DNA from: Pseudobutyrivibrio ruminis AD2017
Lineage (GTDB): Bacteria; Bacillota; Clostridia; Lachnospirales; Lachnospiraceae
Assembly (NCBI RefSeq): GCF_000424305.1
Contig: NZ_AUJQ01000010.1
Location: 1-64,000 of the forward strand
Length of the DNA stretch: 64,000 nt
Direction: 5' to 3'
The translations under genes and the position numbers were made by a program. Numbering within the stretch: position 1 is the stretch's first letter; each line of letters starts with the position of its first letter. This document shows positions 33,916-42,910 of the stretch, piece by piece. The notes beneath the pieces are model-generated. The model had not been told where the DNA came from, did no database searches, and saw only the letters and a program-made list of their open reading frames with translations.

Positions 33916-35097
33916 ATGAAAGAAAAAATGACATCAGGAGAAATTGCAAAGCAGGCAGGGGTATCACCTAAGGCACTTCGTATATACGATGAGAAAGGAC
34001 TTCTAAAGCCTGTTGATATTTCCGAAGGAAATTACAAGCTTTATGACAAGAGCTCACTTATTATTTTAGAAAAAATCATAGCACTCAAGCACATTGGATT
34101 TAGTTTGGAAGAGATTAAGACTAATCTGGAAAATGATGATTTGAGTTCCATCAAGGAGATACTTGAAAATCAGCTTGAAATGATGAATCAGAAAATATAT
34201 GAGCTTGAAAAATCAGCTGGGTGTATCAAATCTGCACTTGCCAGATTAGACGAGAATCCTGACTGGGATGATATCGCGGACATTATCAAGAAGATGGAAA
34301 TGAGCCAAGGCGCAGACGAACGCAGATGGTATGCCGCAGATCACGCTGCTGACGGAATAGAGTGGTACGAGAAAATTTTCAATTCTATGTCTTTCAAGGA
34401 ATCGGATACGGTCCTTGATCTTGGCTGTAGCTATGGTCTTTTGTGGAGAAAGAATTGGAAGCGCATCCCTTCAAATTTCAGCGTTGAAGGCTACGACATA
34501 CATGGAAATTGGGCTGATGATTTATATGAATATCTTAATGAAAATCGAGCTTCACTTCCAAAAGGGTCTGATATTCAAGTGATTTTTAGCAACCTTGAAA
34601 AGAGCGAGACTTGGGAAAAGATTAAGGCAAAGAAGTATTCTAAGATTATTGCTCATTACCTTTTATCGTATCTAAATGATGAAAAGACTTTTATCGCAAA
34701 TGTGGCTCAGGTTCTTGCAAAAGGTGGGATGTTTTCGGTTAATCACTATGGCGAAGCTGCAAAAGAATATGATTACTGGGAAAAGGTATTAGATGAAGTG
34801 GGGGTAGATAAGCAGTTTGCTTTGAAAAAGCGCGCAGAGAGAAGACAGATGGATGTAGAGTTTGAGGCACTTCTCTCAGAGCATTTTGAGAGATTTGAAA
34901 AAATATCATTGCCAGGTCCGCTCATATTTGAAAGTGCTGAGGCCCTCTTCGATAGAATGCTTAAGAAATATCCGGAAGGGAAAAGGTATCTAGAAGATAA
35001 CAGGAATAAAATCGAGGAATACTTTGATAGAGTAGTTCTTAAGGATGGACCAGTTACTGTGGATATGGATAGTGTGTTTTATCATTGTTTCAAATAA
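33916..35097 (+). CDS. MerR regulator fused to SAM-dependent methyltransferase
   Basis: A 393-residue fusion. Residues 1-70 are a MerR helix-turn-helix (MTSGEIAKQAGVSPKALRIYDEKGLLKP), 75-105 a dimer coiled coil, and 125-390 a class I methyltransferase with motif I VLDLGCSYGLLW. ATG 33916 is chosen with GGAGGG; an ATG at 33,904 is upstream of that site. The C-terminal enzyme domain replaces the usual effector domain and could bind SAM or a small molecule. A second methyltransferase follows 12 bases later. Confidence 0.88.
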   Translation: MKEKMTSGEIAKQAGVSPKALRIYDEKGLLKPVDISEGNYKLYDKSSLIILEKIIALKHIGFSLEEIKTNLENDDLSSIKEILENQLEMMNQKIYELEKSAGCIKSALARLDENPDWDDIADIIKKMEMSQGADERRWYAADHAADGIEWYEKIFNSMSFKESDTVLDLGCSYGLLWRKNWKRIPSNFSVEGYDIHGNWADDLYEYLNENRASLPKGSDIQVIFSNLEKSETWEKIKAKKYSKIIAHYLLSYLNDEKTFIANVAQVLAKGGMFSVNHYGEAAKEYDYWEKVLDEVGVDKQFALKKRAERRQMDVEFEALLSEHFERFEKISLPGPLIFESAEALFDRMLKKYPEGKRYLEDNRNKIEEYFDRVVLKDGPVTVDMDSVFYHCFK

Positions 35098-35109
35098 TAG
35101 GGGGATGTT

Positions 35110-35895
35110 ATGCAGATAGGGAGTTCAAATGATGCTGCCGCAGTGAAAGAGCAGTACAAAACATCAGCGGGTTTGGATACAAGGATATCCTTTCACGACA
35201 AGTATTCTACCAATAAGCTGGGATACGGTAATTGGATTTTTTCTAATTTTGATTTTAGCAAAGGAATGAAGGTTTTAGAGATTGGATGTGGCACAGGAAG
35301 CCTTTGGATAGGGCATGACGATATAATAGCAGAGCTTGATAGTCTGGTCCTGACAGATTTATTACAGGGGATGCTTGAAACTGCCGAAGCCAATCTTGGC
35401 AAGTCAAGTAACGTAAAATATCAGCTTGCAGATATTCAGGATTTACCATTTGAGGATGGCTCCTTTGACATAATAATTGCCAATTCCATGCTCTATCATG
35501 TTCCAGATTTAGGTAAAGGACTCAGTGAGGTGCGCAGAGTTCTTAAGGGTGACGGGAGATTCTACTGCGCCACACTAGGAGAGAATAATTTTATGGAGGA
35601 AATTGCCAAGTGGTTTAAGCTAGGAGGGGAATCTTTCACGCCTAACTATAATTTCACTATGCAAAATGGAAAGAGTAAGCTGCAAACTGTTTTCTCAGAT
35701 ATAGAGGCAAGATTATACGATGACTCTCTTCACATAACAGACATTGATGATTTGGTAACATATCTAAGCAGCCTGTCATCACTGAAGATGCTAAATGAAG
35801 TTCCGCTTGAAAAAATAAGGGAGATAATAAAGTATCACGCAATAGATGGGGTGGTGGACTTGCCTAAGGAATATGGCATGTTCATTGCTAGCTGA
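35110..35895 (+). CDS. Class I SAM-dependent methyltransferase
   Basis: A 261-residue methyltransferase with motif I VLEIGCGTGSLW (about 55-66), motif II-like ADIQDLPFEDGSFDIIIANSMLYHV and motif III-like VRRVLKGDGRFYCATLG. It belongs to the UbiE/methyltransferase-11 group. A GGGGG site precedes ATG. It is in operon with the MerR-methyltransferase fusion and is probably its regulatory target. Confidence 0.9.
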   Translation: MQIGSSNDAAAVKEQYKTSAGLDTRISFHDKYSTNKLGYGNWIFSNFDFSKGMKVLEIGCGTGSLWIGHDDIIAELDSLVLTDLLQGMLETAEANLGKSSNVKYQLADIQDLPFEDGSFDIIIANSMLYHVPDLGKGLSEVRRVLKGDGRFYCATLGENNFMEEIAKWFKLGGESFTPNYNFTMQNGKSKLQTVFSDIEARLYDDSLHITDIDDLVTYLSSLSSLKMLNEVPLEKIREIIKYHAIDGVVDLPKEYGMFIAS

Positions 35896-36122
35896 GAATA
35901 GTAGAAATATGGAAGGAGTTAGTTTGGATAAGAAGACTACATACAGTGATTTTGTAATTGTTTTATAAAAACACTGCTTTACTTAAAGATGTTAATGGAG
36001 AGCCTGCTTTAAATCACTTCATATGCCTGAGTTTGATGAATATAGCAGCAGAGATATTGAATTCGCAATGTATATGTAGTGTACGAATTTCCACTAATAA
36101 GCTGGGGTATAATAATTAACAA
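35896..36122 (+). pseudogene. Decayed gene fragment upstream of array 3
   Basis: Short broken reading segments remain, such as HMPEFDEYSSRDIEFAMYM (about 36,022-36,080) in a frame different from the nearby MEGVSLDKKTTYSDFVIV opening (from 35,911), which has AAGGAG within it. This looks like a gene with frameshifts. The family was not recognised. Confidence 0.35.
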
Positions 36123-36434
36123 ATGCATCCCAAATGTAGGAAATGTAATTTGGGGATGATTATAAAATTTTAACTATGCATCCCATTTGAGAAAACATTG
36201 TTTTAGGGATGCATTGTACAAATGGTAAATGCATCCCAAATTGGCAATTGTGCTTTATGGGATGCATTGTTAATTATTTAGTGCTGTTACTTAGTGAATA
36301 ATTAGCAGGAAAATTGCCAAAACAATGAAATTCATGCATCCCAAAATAGAAAAAAGTGCATATGGGATGCATGACTTCAAAATGAGAATTTTTTCATGCA
36401 TCCCAAAAACATAAAATGCCTATTAGGGATGCAT
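36123..36434 (+). repeat. Five-hairpin array 3
   Basis: Hairpins start at 36,123, 36,176, 36,229, 36,334 and 36,396: offsets 0, 53, 106, 211, 273, as in arrays 1 and 2. Arms are ATGCATCCC/GGGATGCAT in nearly all. Spacer and tail sequences have diverged from the other arrays while length is held (312 bp). A TATAAT lies at 36,108 without a clear -35. No gene follows in this direction; pgeF ends 74 bases later on the other strand. Confidence 0.9.
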
Positions 36435-36507
36435 AATGACTTGAAAGATGTTCTTTAGCCTAATCTTAATTAATAGAAATATACCATAGATTAGGTATAA
36501 TCGATAT

Positions 36508-37329
36508 TTATAAAGATATAAACGCAGCCAGGCCTCCTCTATTAGCACCCATAATCCTATGAGAATAGAAAAGTTTAGGATTGCAGCGGGTGCAGTAATC
36601 CGTAATTTCGATATGTTCATCTGGTATGCAAGCCTCTAGGAATACTAAGCGGCAGGCTGCCCACAAATCCAGCATATATTTGTCTTTGTCGTCTGGATTA
36701 AAGATGGATGGGCGAAGCAGCTCTGACTTATGAGATTCGCCAAAGGCTTTTATAAATTCTTCAGCCACATCAGCACTAACTTCATAGCAATCCTTGCAGA
36801 TACTAGGTGCAATTCCACATAAAATATCAGAAGGCTCGCAGCCGAATGCTTCGTGCATTTTTTCAATGGTTACTTTTCCGATTTTTCCTACAGTACCACG
36901 CCATCCTGAATGGGACAAGGCCACCACTTCCTGTACAGGATCATAGAAGAATAGGGGAACGCAGTCAGCATAAAAGGTAACTAGTGGCATGTCTTTTACA
37001 TTTGTGATTAATCCGTCCACATCATCGTATGGTAAAGGCTTGGTTAATCCATTTCCAGCATCCTTCTCATCCACAATGATTACGTTTGTAGTGTGAGTCT
37101 GCTTTGACAGACACATGCGCTCATAATTAATATCAAGGGCAGAGGCAATTCTGTGATAGTTTTCGCGCACGTTCTCATCTGAATCGCCGCGGTTAAAGCC
37201 AAGATTTAGCGAGTCAAACACGCCTTCACTAACACCGCCGATTCTAGTGGAAAAGCCGTGCTTAACCCCAGCAGTCTTAAATGAATTAAAAGTTAAAAAA
37301 GATACATTATTTCGAGTCTCTAAATTCAT
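36508..37329 (-). CDS. pgeF: Peptidoglycan editing factor PgeF (YfiH, laccase-domain)
   Basis: The 273-residue protein has the YfiH/laccase-domain fold: HGFSTRIGGVSEGVFDSLNLGFNRGD (25-50), KQTHTTNV (metal site His), YADCVPLFFYDP (Cys), ALSHSGWRGTVGKI (His) and the end YSHRIMGANRGGLAAFISL. PgeF removes mis-inserted serine from peptidoglycan precursors; relatives act on purine nucleosides. Zinc ligands H, C and H are all present. A HAD phosphatase gene lies 15 bases upstream in the same operon. A damaged copy of its 3' end lies at 45,909. Confidence 0.92.
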   Translation of the reverse strand: MNLETRNNVSFLTFNSFKTAGVKHGFSTRIGGVSEGVFDSLNLGFNRGDSDENVRENYHRIASALDINYERMCLSKQTHTTNVIIVDEKDAGNGLTKPLPYDDVDGLITNVKDMPLVTFYADCVPLFFYDPVQEVVALSHSGWRGTVGKIGKVTIEKMHEAFGCEPSDILCGIAPSICKDCYEVSADVAEEFIKAFGESHKSELLRPSIFNPDDKDKYMLDLWAACRLVFLEACIPDEHIEITDYCTRCNPKLFYSHRIMGANRGGLAAFISL

Positions 37330-37344
37330 AAGTACTATTGCTCC

Positions 37345-37962
37345 CTAAGCTTCCTGTTGTAAAAGTTCTTCTAATCCTGCAACTGCAATATCATGGTTTC
37401 TGTCCTTGGCATGTACGGCGTAGAGGCCGCATTCTCTAGCACCGATGACATTTCGCTCAGAATCATCGATAAATACACACTCGCTAGGATTTAAATTGTA
37501 CTTTTCTAAAATGCGCTGGTAGATGGCATGGTCAGGCTTGATAAGCTTTTCCTCGCAGGAGAATACACCACCATCTAATAATGGCAAGAAATCCAGCTGC
37601 TTTGCCGCCTGCTCCTTAAGATGATATGACCAGTTCGAAAGGAAGAGCACCTGATAGCCGCGAGCCTTAAGCTCCTTAATCCAGTCTTTTGTAAAATCAA
37701 ACTGCCACAAAGCATTGCCGCAGGTCTCCCAGAAATGAGTGATTTCATTCTTAATGTCGGGAGCATCTTTTGTGAAGGATGCAAGCAATTCATCGTTAGT
37801 TAAAACACCTCTGTCAACCTCATCCCACTTGTGATTTCCAAATACGTTTTCTTTTATTCTTTCAACCAGCTTTTCATCGCCATTGAACTCCTTCATCATA
37901 TAGGCAGTCCAGTCATAGCCAATGAGAACTCCACCAATATCAAAAATAATAGTTTTAATCAT
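37345..37962 (-). CDS. HAD-family hydrolase
   Basis: A 205-residue subfamily IA haloacid dehalogenase-like phosphatase: FDIGGVLIGYD (7-17, with G in place of the usual second aspartate position, DIGG), VLFLSNWSYHL (motif II, S/N) and LIKPDHAIYQ (K, motif III), ECVFIDDSERNV (DD, motif IV). The form IxxFDIGGVL is usual in YihX-like and epoxide-hydrolase-linked members. It is first in the operon with pgeF. The substrate is unknown, probably a sugar phosphate. Confidence 0.88.
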   Translation of the reverse strand: MIKTIIFDIGGVLIGYDWTAYMMKEFNGDEKLVERIKENVFGNHKWDEVDRGVLTNDELLASFTKDAPDIKNEITHFWETCGNALWQFDFTKDWIKELKARGYQVLFLSNWSYHLKEQAAKQLDFLPLLDGGVFSCEEKLIKPDHAIYQRILEKYNLNPSECVFIDDSERNVIGARECGLYAVHAKDRNHDIAVAGLEELLQQEA

Positions 37963-38119
37963 TTCGTAACCTCTTTTCTTATGGGATTATTTTTAGAAAA
38001 TCCATTTGTAAGTCTAGCAAAATCAGCTGGGAAAAACAAATGCAATGGAAGAGTTCTGTTTAATGCTATGCAACAATTATAAGGTTTAGTATACTAAAGC
38101 TATTAGGAGGGCAAGGATT

Positions 38120-38473
38120 ATGATTAAAGTTTATTGTTACGAAAGATGCACAACCTGCAAAAAGGCACTGAAGTGGCTTGATGATAATAAAATCAAATAT
38201 GAGCTCATAGATATTAAGGGGAGCAACCCAGACAAAGCTACTATAAAGTCAGCTTATGAAAAGAGTGGTCAACCTCTTAAGAAATTCTTTAATACAAGCG
38301 GTCAGCTTTACAGAGGGATGGAGCTTTCAAAGAAGCTTCCTGATATGAGCGAGGATGAGCAGCTGAATCTATTAGCTTCAGATGGAATGCTTGTAAAGCG
38401 CCCACTTGTCATAGGAGACAGCTTTGTATTGTTGGGCTTTAAGGAAGCTGATTGGCAGGAAAATCTTAAATAA
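38120..38473 (+). CDS. ArsC/Spx-family protein (arsenate reductase-like)
   Basis: A 117-residue thioredoxin-fold protein with CTTCKKALKWL (first cysteine C10, CxxC C10/C13), SGQLYRGMELSKKLPDMSEDE and MLVKRPLVIGDSFVLLGFKEADW. The RPL(V)I..G ending fits ArsC/YffB. A CxxC pair is more usual in Spx and related proteins, but the length and context cannot separate the two. GGAGGGC precedes ATG. Confidence 0.88.
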   Translation: MIKVYCYERCTTCKKALKWLDDNKIKYELIDIKGSNPDKATIKSAYEKSGQPLKKFFNTSGQLYRGMELSKKLPDMSEDEQLNLLASDGMLVKRPLVIGDSFVLLGFKEADWQENLK

Positions 38474-38541
38474 TTAGTATTGCTTATAGTTATAGTTTTG
38501 GTTATAATCATTAAAACTCAAAACCGACAAAGTGAGGTAAT

Positions 38542-38609
38542 AATGAAAAAACGAGACAATTACTCGGTGCAGTTATAATGCTGACAGCAGGTTGTACCGA
38601 GGTTAATTA
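38542..38609 (+). pseudogene. Broken lipoprotein gene remnant
   Basis: ATGAAAAAA begins at 38,542, but the frame ends after 11 codons. Reading one base differently through the A-run gives KTRQLLGAVIMLTAGCTEVN and then a stop: a signal peptide with lipobox LTAGC, cut short. A single-base loss in the A-run and truncation explain both. The stretch 38,474-38,690 holds nothing else. Confidence 0.45.
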
Positions 38610-38690
38610 GGATTATAATTGCTGTCAAATAACTGCGCCTACAAATATAAAAATGGGAAACGACTAAAAAGTATTTGAAAAGGAGCAGAT

Positions 38691-39467
38691 ATGAACACAA
38701 ATAGAATAAATGAATTAAGAAAAGAATGGGAAGCTGAGGAGAAAATTGCCCATATTCACGGATGGGATTTTTCTCATATCCATGGCAGATATGAGGAGGA
38801 AGAGGATTTGCCTTGGGACTATGAGGCCATTATCAGAGAAAACTTGACTGACAACATACAACTTATGGACTTTGACACAGGTGGCGGCGAGTTTCTACTT
38901 TCACTGAAGCACCCATACGAAAATACAGCAGCAACAGAAGGATATCCACCAAATGTAGAGCTCTGCAAGGAGACATTACTTCCTCTTGGAATAGATTTTA
39001 GGGCTTGCGATGATGCTAAAAATGTTCCATTTGCAGATGAATACTTTGATATGCTTATCAATCGACATGGTGATTTTGATGCAAAGGAAGCAGGTCGCCT
39101 GCTACGCCAAGGAGGCTTGTTCATAACTGAGCAGGTAGGAGCAAATAATGATAGAGACCTTGTTGAAATGGTACTTCCAGATTTTCCAAAGCCATTTCCA
39201 GAATTAGAGCTTGCTATCCAGCAGAAGAAATTCCAGGACGAGGGATTTGAAATCTTAAGAGCTGAAGAGGTTTACAGACCAATTCGTTTTTACGATATAG
39301 GAGCATTTGTGTGGTTCGCTCACATCATTGAGTGGGAGTTCCCAGGGTTCTCTGTTGAAAAATGCTTTGATAAGCTTTTAAAAATGCAGGAAATAATCGA
39401 CAGAGATGGCTTTGTAGAAGGAACCATTCACAGATATCTTATTGTTGCAAAGAAAAGACGATTGTAA
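38691..39467 (+). CDS. Class I SAM-dependent methyltransferase
   Basis: A 258-residue enzyme. Motif I is altered (LMDFDTGGGEFLLSL, about 57-71), with DTGGGE in place of DxGxGxG; motif II-like region includes DDAKNVPFADEYFDMLINRHGDFDAKEAGRLLRQGGLFITEQVG. This form, with an N-terminal AHIHGWDFSHIHGRY, occurs in a conserved Firmicute methyltransferase group of unknown substrate. AAAGGAG precedes ATG. Confidence 0.85.
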   Translation: MNTNRINELRKEWEAEEKIAHIHGWDFSHIHGRYEEEEDLPWDYEAIIRENLTDNIQLMDFDTGGGEFLLSLKHPYENTAATEGYPPNVELCKETLLPLGIDFRACDDAKNVPFADEYFDMLINRHGDFDAKEAGRLLRQGGLFITEQVGANNDRDLVEMVLPDFPKPFPELELAIQQKKFQDEGFEILRAEEVYRPIRFYDIGAFVWFAHIIEWEFPGFSVEKCFDKLLKMQEIIDRDGFVEGTIHRYLIVAKKRRL

Positions 39468-39469
39468 TA

Positions 39470-39495
39470 GGGCAGGTGTACACAAGCACCTGCCC
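39470..39495 (+). terminator. Stem-loop after the methyltransferase
   Basis: GGGCAGGTG pairs perfectly with CACCTGCCC around an eight-base loop. The following T-run is short, so it may act as a processing or weak termination site. Confidence 0.6.
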
Positions 39496-39531
39496 ATTGT
39501 TTAACATATTTACGAGCAGGAGGATGACGAC

Positions 39532-40080
39532 GTGAGCACAAAAACAAGCTATTTATTTGAGACAGAAAGATTAGGCTTTCGCCATTGGAGAGAGGATGAT
39601 GCGGAGGTTTTATTTAGCATGGCAAAAGAAAAAGAGGTTGGAAGTCCTTGCGGATGGCCTGCTCATAAGACAATAGAAGAAAGCATCAACGTGATAAATA
39701 ACGTATTTACGAATCCTGAAAATTATGCCATTTGCTTAAAGAAGACAGGGGAGCCAATCGGCACCGCTGATTTGACGTTTCATTATGAAAATAAGGATGA
39801 GTGCGAGCTAGGTTATTGGCTGGGAAAGCCTTACTGGGGGCAGGGCATTATGCCTGAGGCCTGCGCACTTCTCTTAAAAAGAGCCTTTGAGGATTTGAAT
39901 GTTTCAAAGGTTTGGTGTGGATATTTTGAAGGAAATGAAAAGTCAAAACGTGTTCAAGAAAAGCTTGGATTCAAGTATAATAGAACAGATGAAAATGTAA
40001 AGGTGCCACTCTTAGATGAGATTAGGACAAATGTGGTAAATCTTATGACAAAAGAGGATTGGGAACAGCTTAACAACTAA
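39532..40080 (+). CDS. RimJ/RimL-like GNAT acetyltransferase
   Basis: A 182-residue GNAT: ETERLGFRHWREDDAEVLFSMA (10-31), CELGYWLGKPYWGQGIMPEACALLLKRAFEDLNVSKVWCGYFEGNEKSKRVQEKLGFKY (about 92-150). The Q-G-x-M-P-E loop binds acetyl-CoA, and the N-terminal ERL pattern marks the ribosomal-protein acetyltransferase branch, though many members have other targets. The start is GTG with CAGGAGG upstream. Confidence 0.9.
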   Translation: MSTKTSYLFETERLGFRHWREDDAEVLFSMAKEKEVGSPCGWPAHKTIEESINVINNVFTNPENYAICLKKTGEPIGTADLTFHYENKDECELGYWLGKPYWGQGIMPEACALLLKRAFEDLNVSKVWCGYFEGNEKSKRVQEKLGFKYNRTDENVKVPLLDEIRTNVVNLMTKEDWEQLNN

Positions 40081-40127
40081 TCTGTAGGGCTAGCAAAGCC
40101 CAATTTTAAAGTAAGTAGAGATATTTG

Positions 40128-41051
40128 ATGGAAAATAAAACGATATTAAAAAACAAAATTGTAGTATGCGGCCTGGCAATACTTTGCTGCCTGCTGTGGG
40201 GTAGCGCATTTCCAAGCATTAAAATAGGATATAGATTATTTGAAATAGGCTCCGGCGATAGCATGTCCCAGATCCTTTTTGCAGGAATCAGATTTTTCCT
40301 GGCAGGGATATTGGCAATCATTTTCGGTAGCCTTCTTCAGGAAAAGGTATTGTTTCCCAAAAAGGATTCCTGGGGAATGGTTTGCAAGCTCAGCATCTTC
40401 CAGACTGTCCTTCAATATTTCTTTTTCTACATGGGACTTGCGCACTCATCAGGAGTGAAATCATCCATTATTAATGGCATGAGCACTTTCTTCGCAATCC
40501 TGATGGCTTCCCTTGTGAGGAAACAGGAAAAACTCACTACCAATAAGATGGTAGGCTGCGTGCTGGGAGCTGCAGGTGTGATATTGGTTAGCTTAGCTGG
40601 CGGAGACATGGGCGCAGGCTTTGCAATAAATGGCGAAGGCTTTATCCTTATAGCTTCAGTATCCTATGCTATTTCATCAGTACTTATTAAGGAATATTCT
40701 CTCAGGGAAAATCCTGTCACGCTCAGCGGATATCAGTTTATTATTGGCGGTCTTATAATGATAATCGTAGGAATACTGGCTGGTGGCAGACTTCACATGA
40801 CATCCCCTGCCGGCATTCCACTCATTATCTATATGGCTTTGATATCATCAGTGGCTTATTCCATCTGGGGCGTGCTACTAAAGTACAATCCAGTATCATC
40901 AGTCACCATATACGGATTTACGAATCCAATTTTTGGAGCAATCCTTTCAGCAATATTCCTGTCAGAGTGGCAGACAATTACTTTAAAGTACTTGGTGGCG
41001 CTAGTGCTTGTGAGTCTTGGAATATTTATTGTTAATAGGGCGAAAAATTAG
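40128..41051 (+). CDS. EamA/DMT-family transporter
   Basis: A 307-residue membrane protein with ten hydrophobic helices in two EamA repeats. The first repeat opens VVCGLAILCCLLWGSAFPSIKIGYRLF (about 9-35), and the second contains GFILIASVSYAISSVLIKEYSLRENPVTLSGYQFIIGG. Members export amino acids or other metabolites; the substrate is unknown. ATG 40128 is chosen over the adjacent TTG. It ends 12 bases before the peptidase gene. Confidence 0.9.
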   Translation: MENKTILKNKIVVCGLAILCCLLWGSAFPSIKIGYRLFEIGSGDSMSQILFAGIRFFLAGILAIIFGSLLQEKVLFPKKDSWGMVCKLSIFQTVLQYFFFYMGLAHSSGVKSSIINGMSTFFAILMASLVRKQEKLTTNKMVGCVLGAAGVILVSLAGGDMGAGFAINGEGFILIASVSYAISSVLIKEYSLRENPVTLSGYQFIIGGLIMIIVGILAGGRLHMTSPAGIPLIIYMALISSVAYSIWGVLLKYNPVSSVTIYGFTNPIFGAILSAIFLSEWQTITLKYLVALVLVSLGIFIVNRAKN

Positions 41052-41063
41052 GAGAATTAGAAA

Positions 41064-41906
41064 ATGAAAGTGGGATTATCAGCTTGCTCAAATGGACATA
41101 GTAAGGAGTGGGCATATCAAATAGATGAGTTAGAAGAAGTCCTTGATAGCATGGGGGTTGAAACGGTTAGAGCCCCTCATATTGTGTCAGAGATTGATGA
41201 ATTTAGTGGGACAGATGAAGAGAGAGCCGCTGATTTAATGAGTTTTTATAAGGATGATTCTATAGAAGCTATTTATGATATTTCAGGTGGCGATTTAGCT
41301 AATGGGGTTCTGAAATATCTTAATTTTGATCTGATAGCACAGTCCAATAAGACATTTTGGGGCTATAGTGATTTAACTACCATCCTAAACGGGATATATG
41401 CAATGACTGGAAAATCATCGGTATTATATCAGGTGAAAAATATGGTTTATTCTGATGATGCGCTGCTTAAAGATAGATTTCAGGAATATTTAAATGGTGA
41501 TGCCTCCAAGCTGTTTAACTTGAATTACAAATTCCTTCAGGGAAACTCAATGGAAGGCGTTGTGGTTGGAGGAAATATCAGATGCTTCACTAAGCTTGCA
41601 GGTACAAAGTATTGGCCAGATATGAAAGGAAAAGTATTGTTACTGGAATCATACGGAGGAGGCTCGGGCCAGATAGCTACCCTTTTTGCTCAGCTTGAGC
41701 AGATTGGAGTATTTGATGAAGTGGAAGGAGTGTTACTTGGCACATTTACAAATTATGAAAAGGAAAATCTTCAATTGACAGTTTATGATTTATTAAAAAT
41801 GCACATTAGTGAGGATTTACCAGTTGCCTCAACAAGAGAAATTGGACATGGGTTTGACTCTAAGGCAATTGTCATCGGCGGAGAAATAAGGCTAGAGAAA
41901 GAATGA
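41064..41906 (+). CDS. S66-family LD-carboxypeptidase (MccF/LdcA-like)
   Basis: A 280-residue serine peptidase: YDISGGDLANGVLKYLNF (about 72-89), GYSDLTTILNGIYAMTGKSSVLYQ with the nucleophile serine in YSD, VVVGGNIRCFTKLAGTKYWPDMKGKVLLLE and GFDSKAIVIGG. The family removes the terminal D-alanine of tetrapeptides or inactivates microcin C-type compounds (MccF). GGAGAA precedes ATG. Confidence 0.87.
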   Translation: MKVGLSACSNGHSKEWAYQIDELEEVLDSMGVETVRAPHIVSEIDEFSGTDEERAADLMSFYKDDSIEAIYDISGGDLANGVLKYLNFDLIAQSNKTFWGYSDLTTILNGIYAMTGKSSVLYQVKNMVYSDDALLKDRFQEYLNGDASKLFNLNYKFLQGNSMEGVVVGGNIRCFTKLAGTKYWPDMKGKVLLLESYGGGSGQIATLFAQLEQIGVFDEVEGVLLGTFTNYEKENLQLTVYDLLKMHISEDLPVASTREIGHGFDSKAIVIGGEIRLEKE

Positions 41907-41914
41907 GGTGCAAT

Positions 41915-42526
41915 ATGAACCAAAAGGAGAGAATGCTTGCTAATCTTCCATACAAGGCTTGTCTGGATGGGCTTAGCGAGGAGCGATTGGAAAACAAAAA
42001 GAGGATTTTCAAGTACAATAATATGGATCCAGGCGACACAGCTGGAAAGGACAAATTAATCAAGGAAATTCTTGGCAAAACTGGAAACACAGTATGTATA
42101 GAATCACCTTTTCACTGCGACTATGGCTACAACATAGAAGTGGGCGAAAACTTCTTTGCCAACTATAATCTGGTTATACTTGATGTTGGCAAGGTCAAAA
42201 TTGGTGACAACGCCCAGATAGCACCAAACGTTGCTATTTACACTGCAGGGCATCCTATTCATCCTGATTCCCGCAATACAGGCTACGAATATGGAATTGA
42301 CATCACTATTGGTGATAATGTATGGATTGGCGGAAACACCTGCATCATGCCAGGGGTAACAATTGGAAATAACGTAGTCATCGGTGGAGGAAGCGTGGTA
42401 ACCAAAGATCTTCCAGATAACGTAATTGCGGTAGGAAATCCTTGCAGGATAGTGAGAGAAATCACTGAGGACGACAGAGATTATTATTTTAAAGATAGAA
42501 AATTTGATGTAGAAGATTACAAGTAG
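41915..42526 (+). CDS. Maltose/galactoside O-acetyltransferase-like protein
   Basis: A 203-residue left-handed beta-helix acetyltransferase. N-terminal ERMLANLPYKACLDGL is the maltose acetyltransferase cap; hexapeptide repeats follow (IEVGENFFANYNLVILDVGKVKIGDNAQIAPNV, DNVWIGGNTCIMPGVTIGNNVVIGGGSVVTKDLPDNVIAVGNPCRIVR), with the catalytic His in YTAGHPIHP. ATG 41915 follows GAGGTG; an ATG at 41,903 overlaps the previous stop and is less likely. Confidence 0.92.
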   Translation: MNQKERMLANLPYKACLDGLSEERLENKKRIFKYNNMDPGDTAGKDKLIKEILGKTGNTVCIESPFHCDYGYNIEVGENFFANYNLVILDVGKVKIGDNAQIAPNVAIYTAGHPIHPDSRNTGYEYGIDITIGDNVWIGGNTCIMPGVTIGNNVVIGGGSVVTKDLPDNVIAVGNPCRIVREITEDDRDYYFKDRKFDVEDYK

Positions 42527-42607
42527 AAGGATTTGCAATATAATTCTATTCATGGACATCCCAAAGATGGTTAGAAACTATTGTATATAGATAAAAGGAG
42601 AATTGTC

Positions 42608-42910
42608 ATGGTAAAACACATTATTTTATGGACACTTAAGGACGAGCTTTCAGCAGAGGAAAAGGAGCAGGTAAAGCAAGGCATTAAAGAAGGATTAGAA
42701 GGTCTTGCAGGAAAGATTCCTGGAATGGTCGATATCAAGGTTAACATCAACGGACTTGCCAGCTCAAATGCTGATTTGATGCTTGATTCTACTTTTGAAA
42801 ATGAAGAGGCTTTAAAGGGCTACGCAGTTCACCCAGACCATGTTGCAGTAGCAGATGGAAAGGTTAGACCTTACACAAAAATCAGAAGCTGTTTAGACTT
42901 TGAAGTATAG
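42608..42910 (+). CDS. Dabb (stress-responsive barrel) family protein
   Basis: A 100-residue protein opening with VKHIILWTLKDELSAEEKEQVKQGIKEGLEGL and containing the family end HPDHVAVADGKVRPYTKIRSCLDFEV (H-P-x-H). Dabb proteins form dimers with an alpha/beta barrel; most have no known enzyme activity. ATG 42608 follows AAAGGAG. The stop codon lies at the base of the first of four adjoining hairpins. Confidence 0.88.
   Translation: MVKHIILWTLKDELSAEEKEQVKQGIKEGLEGLAGKIPGMVDIKVNINGLASSNADLMLDSTFENEEALKGYAVHPDHVAVADGKVRPYTKIRSCLDFEV

Noticed and set aside
26836-36434. Hairpin arrays as CRISPR
   Set aside because: Units are inverted repeats with short loops, only five per array at fixed offsets, no uniform direct repeats with unique spacers and no cas genes.
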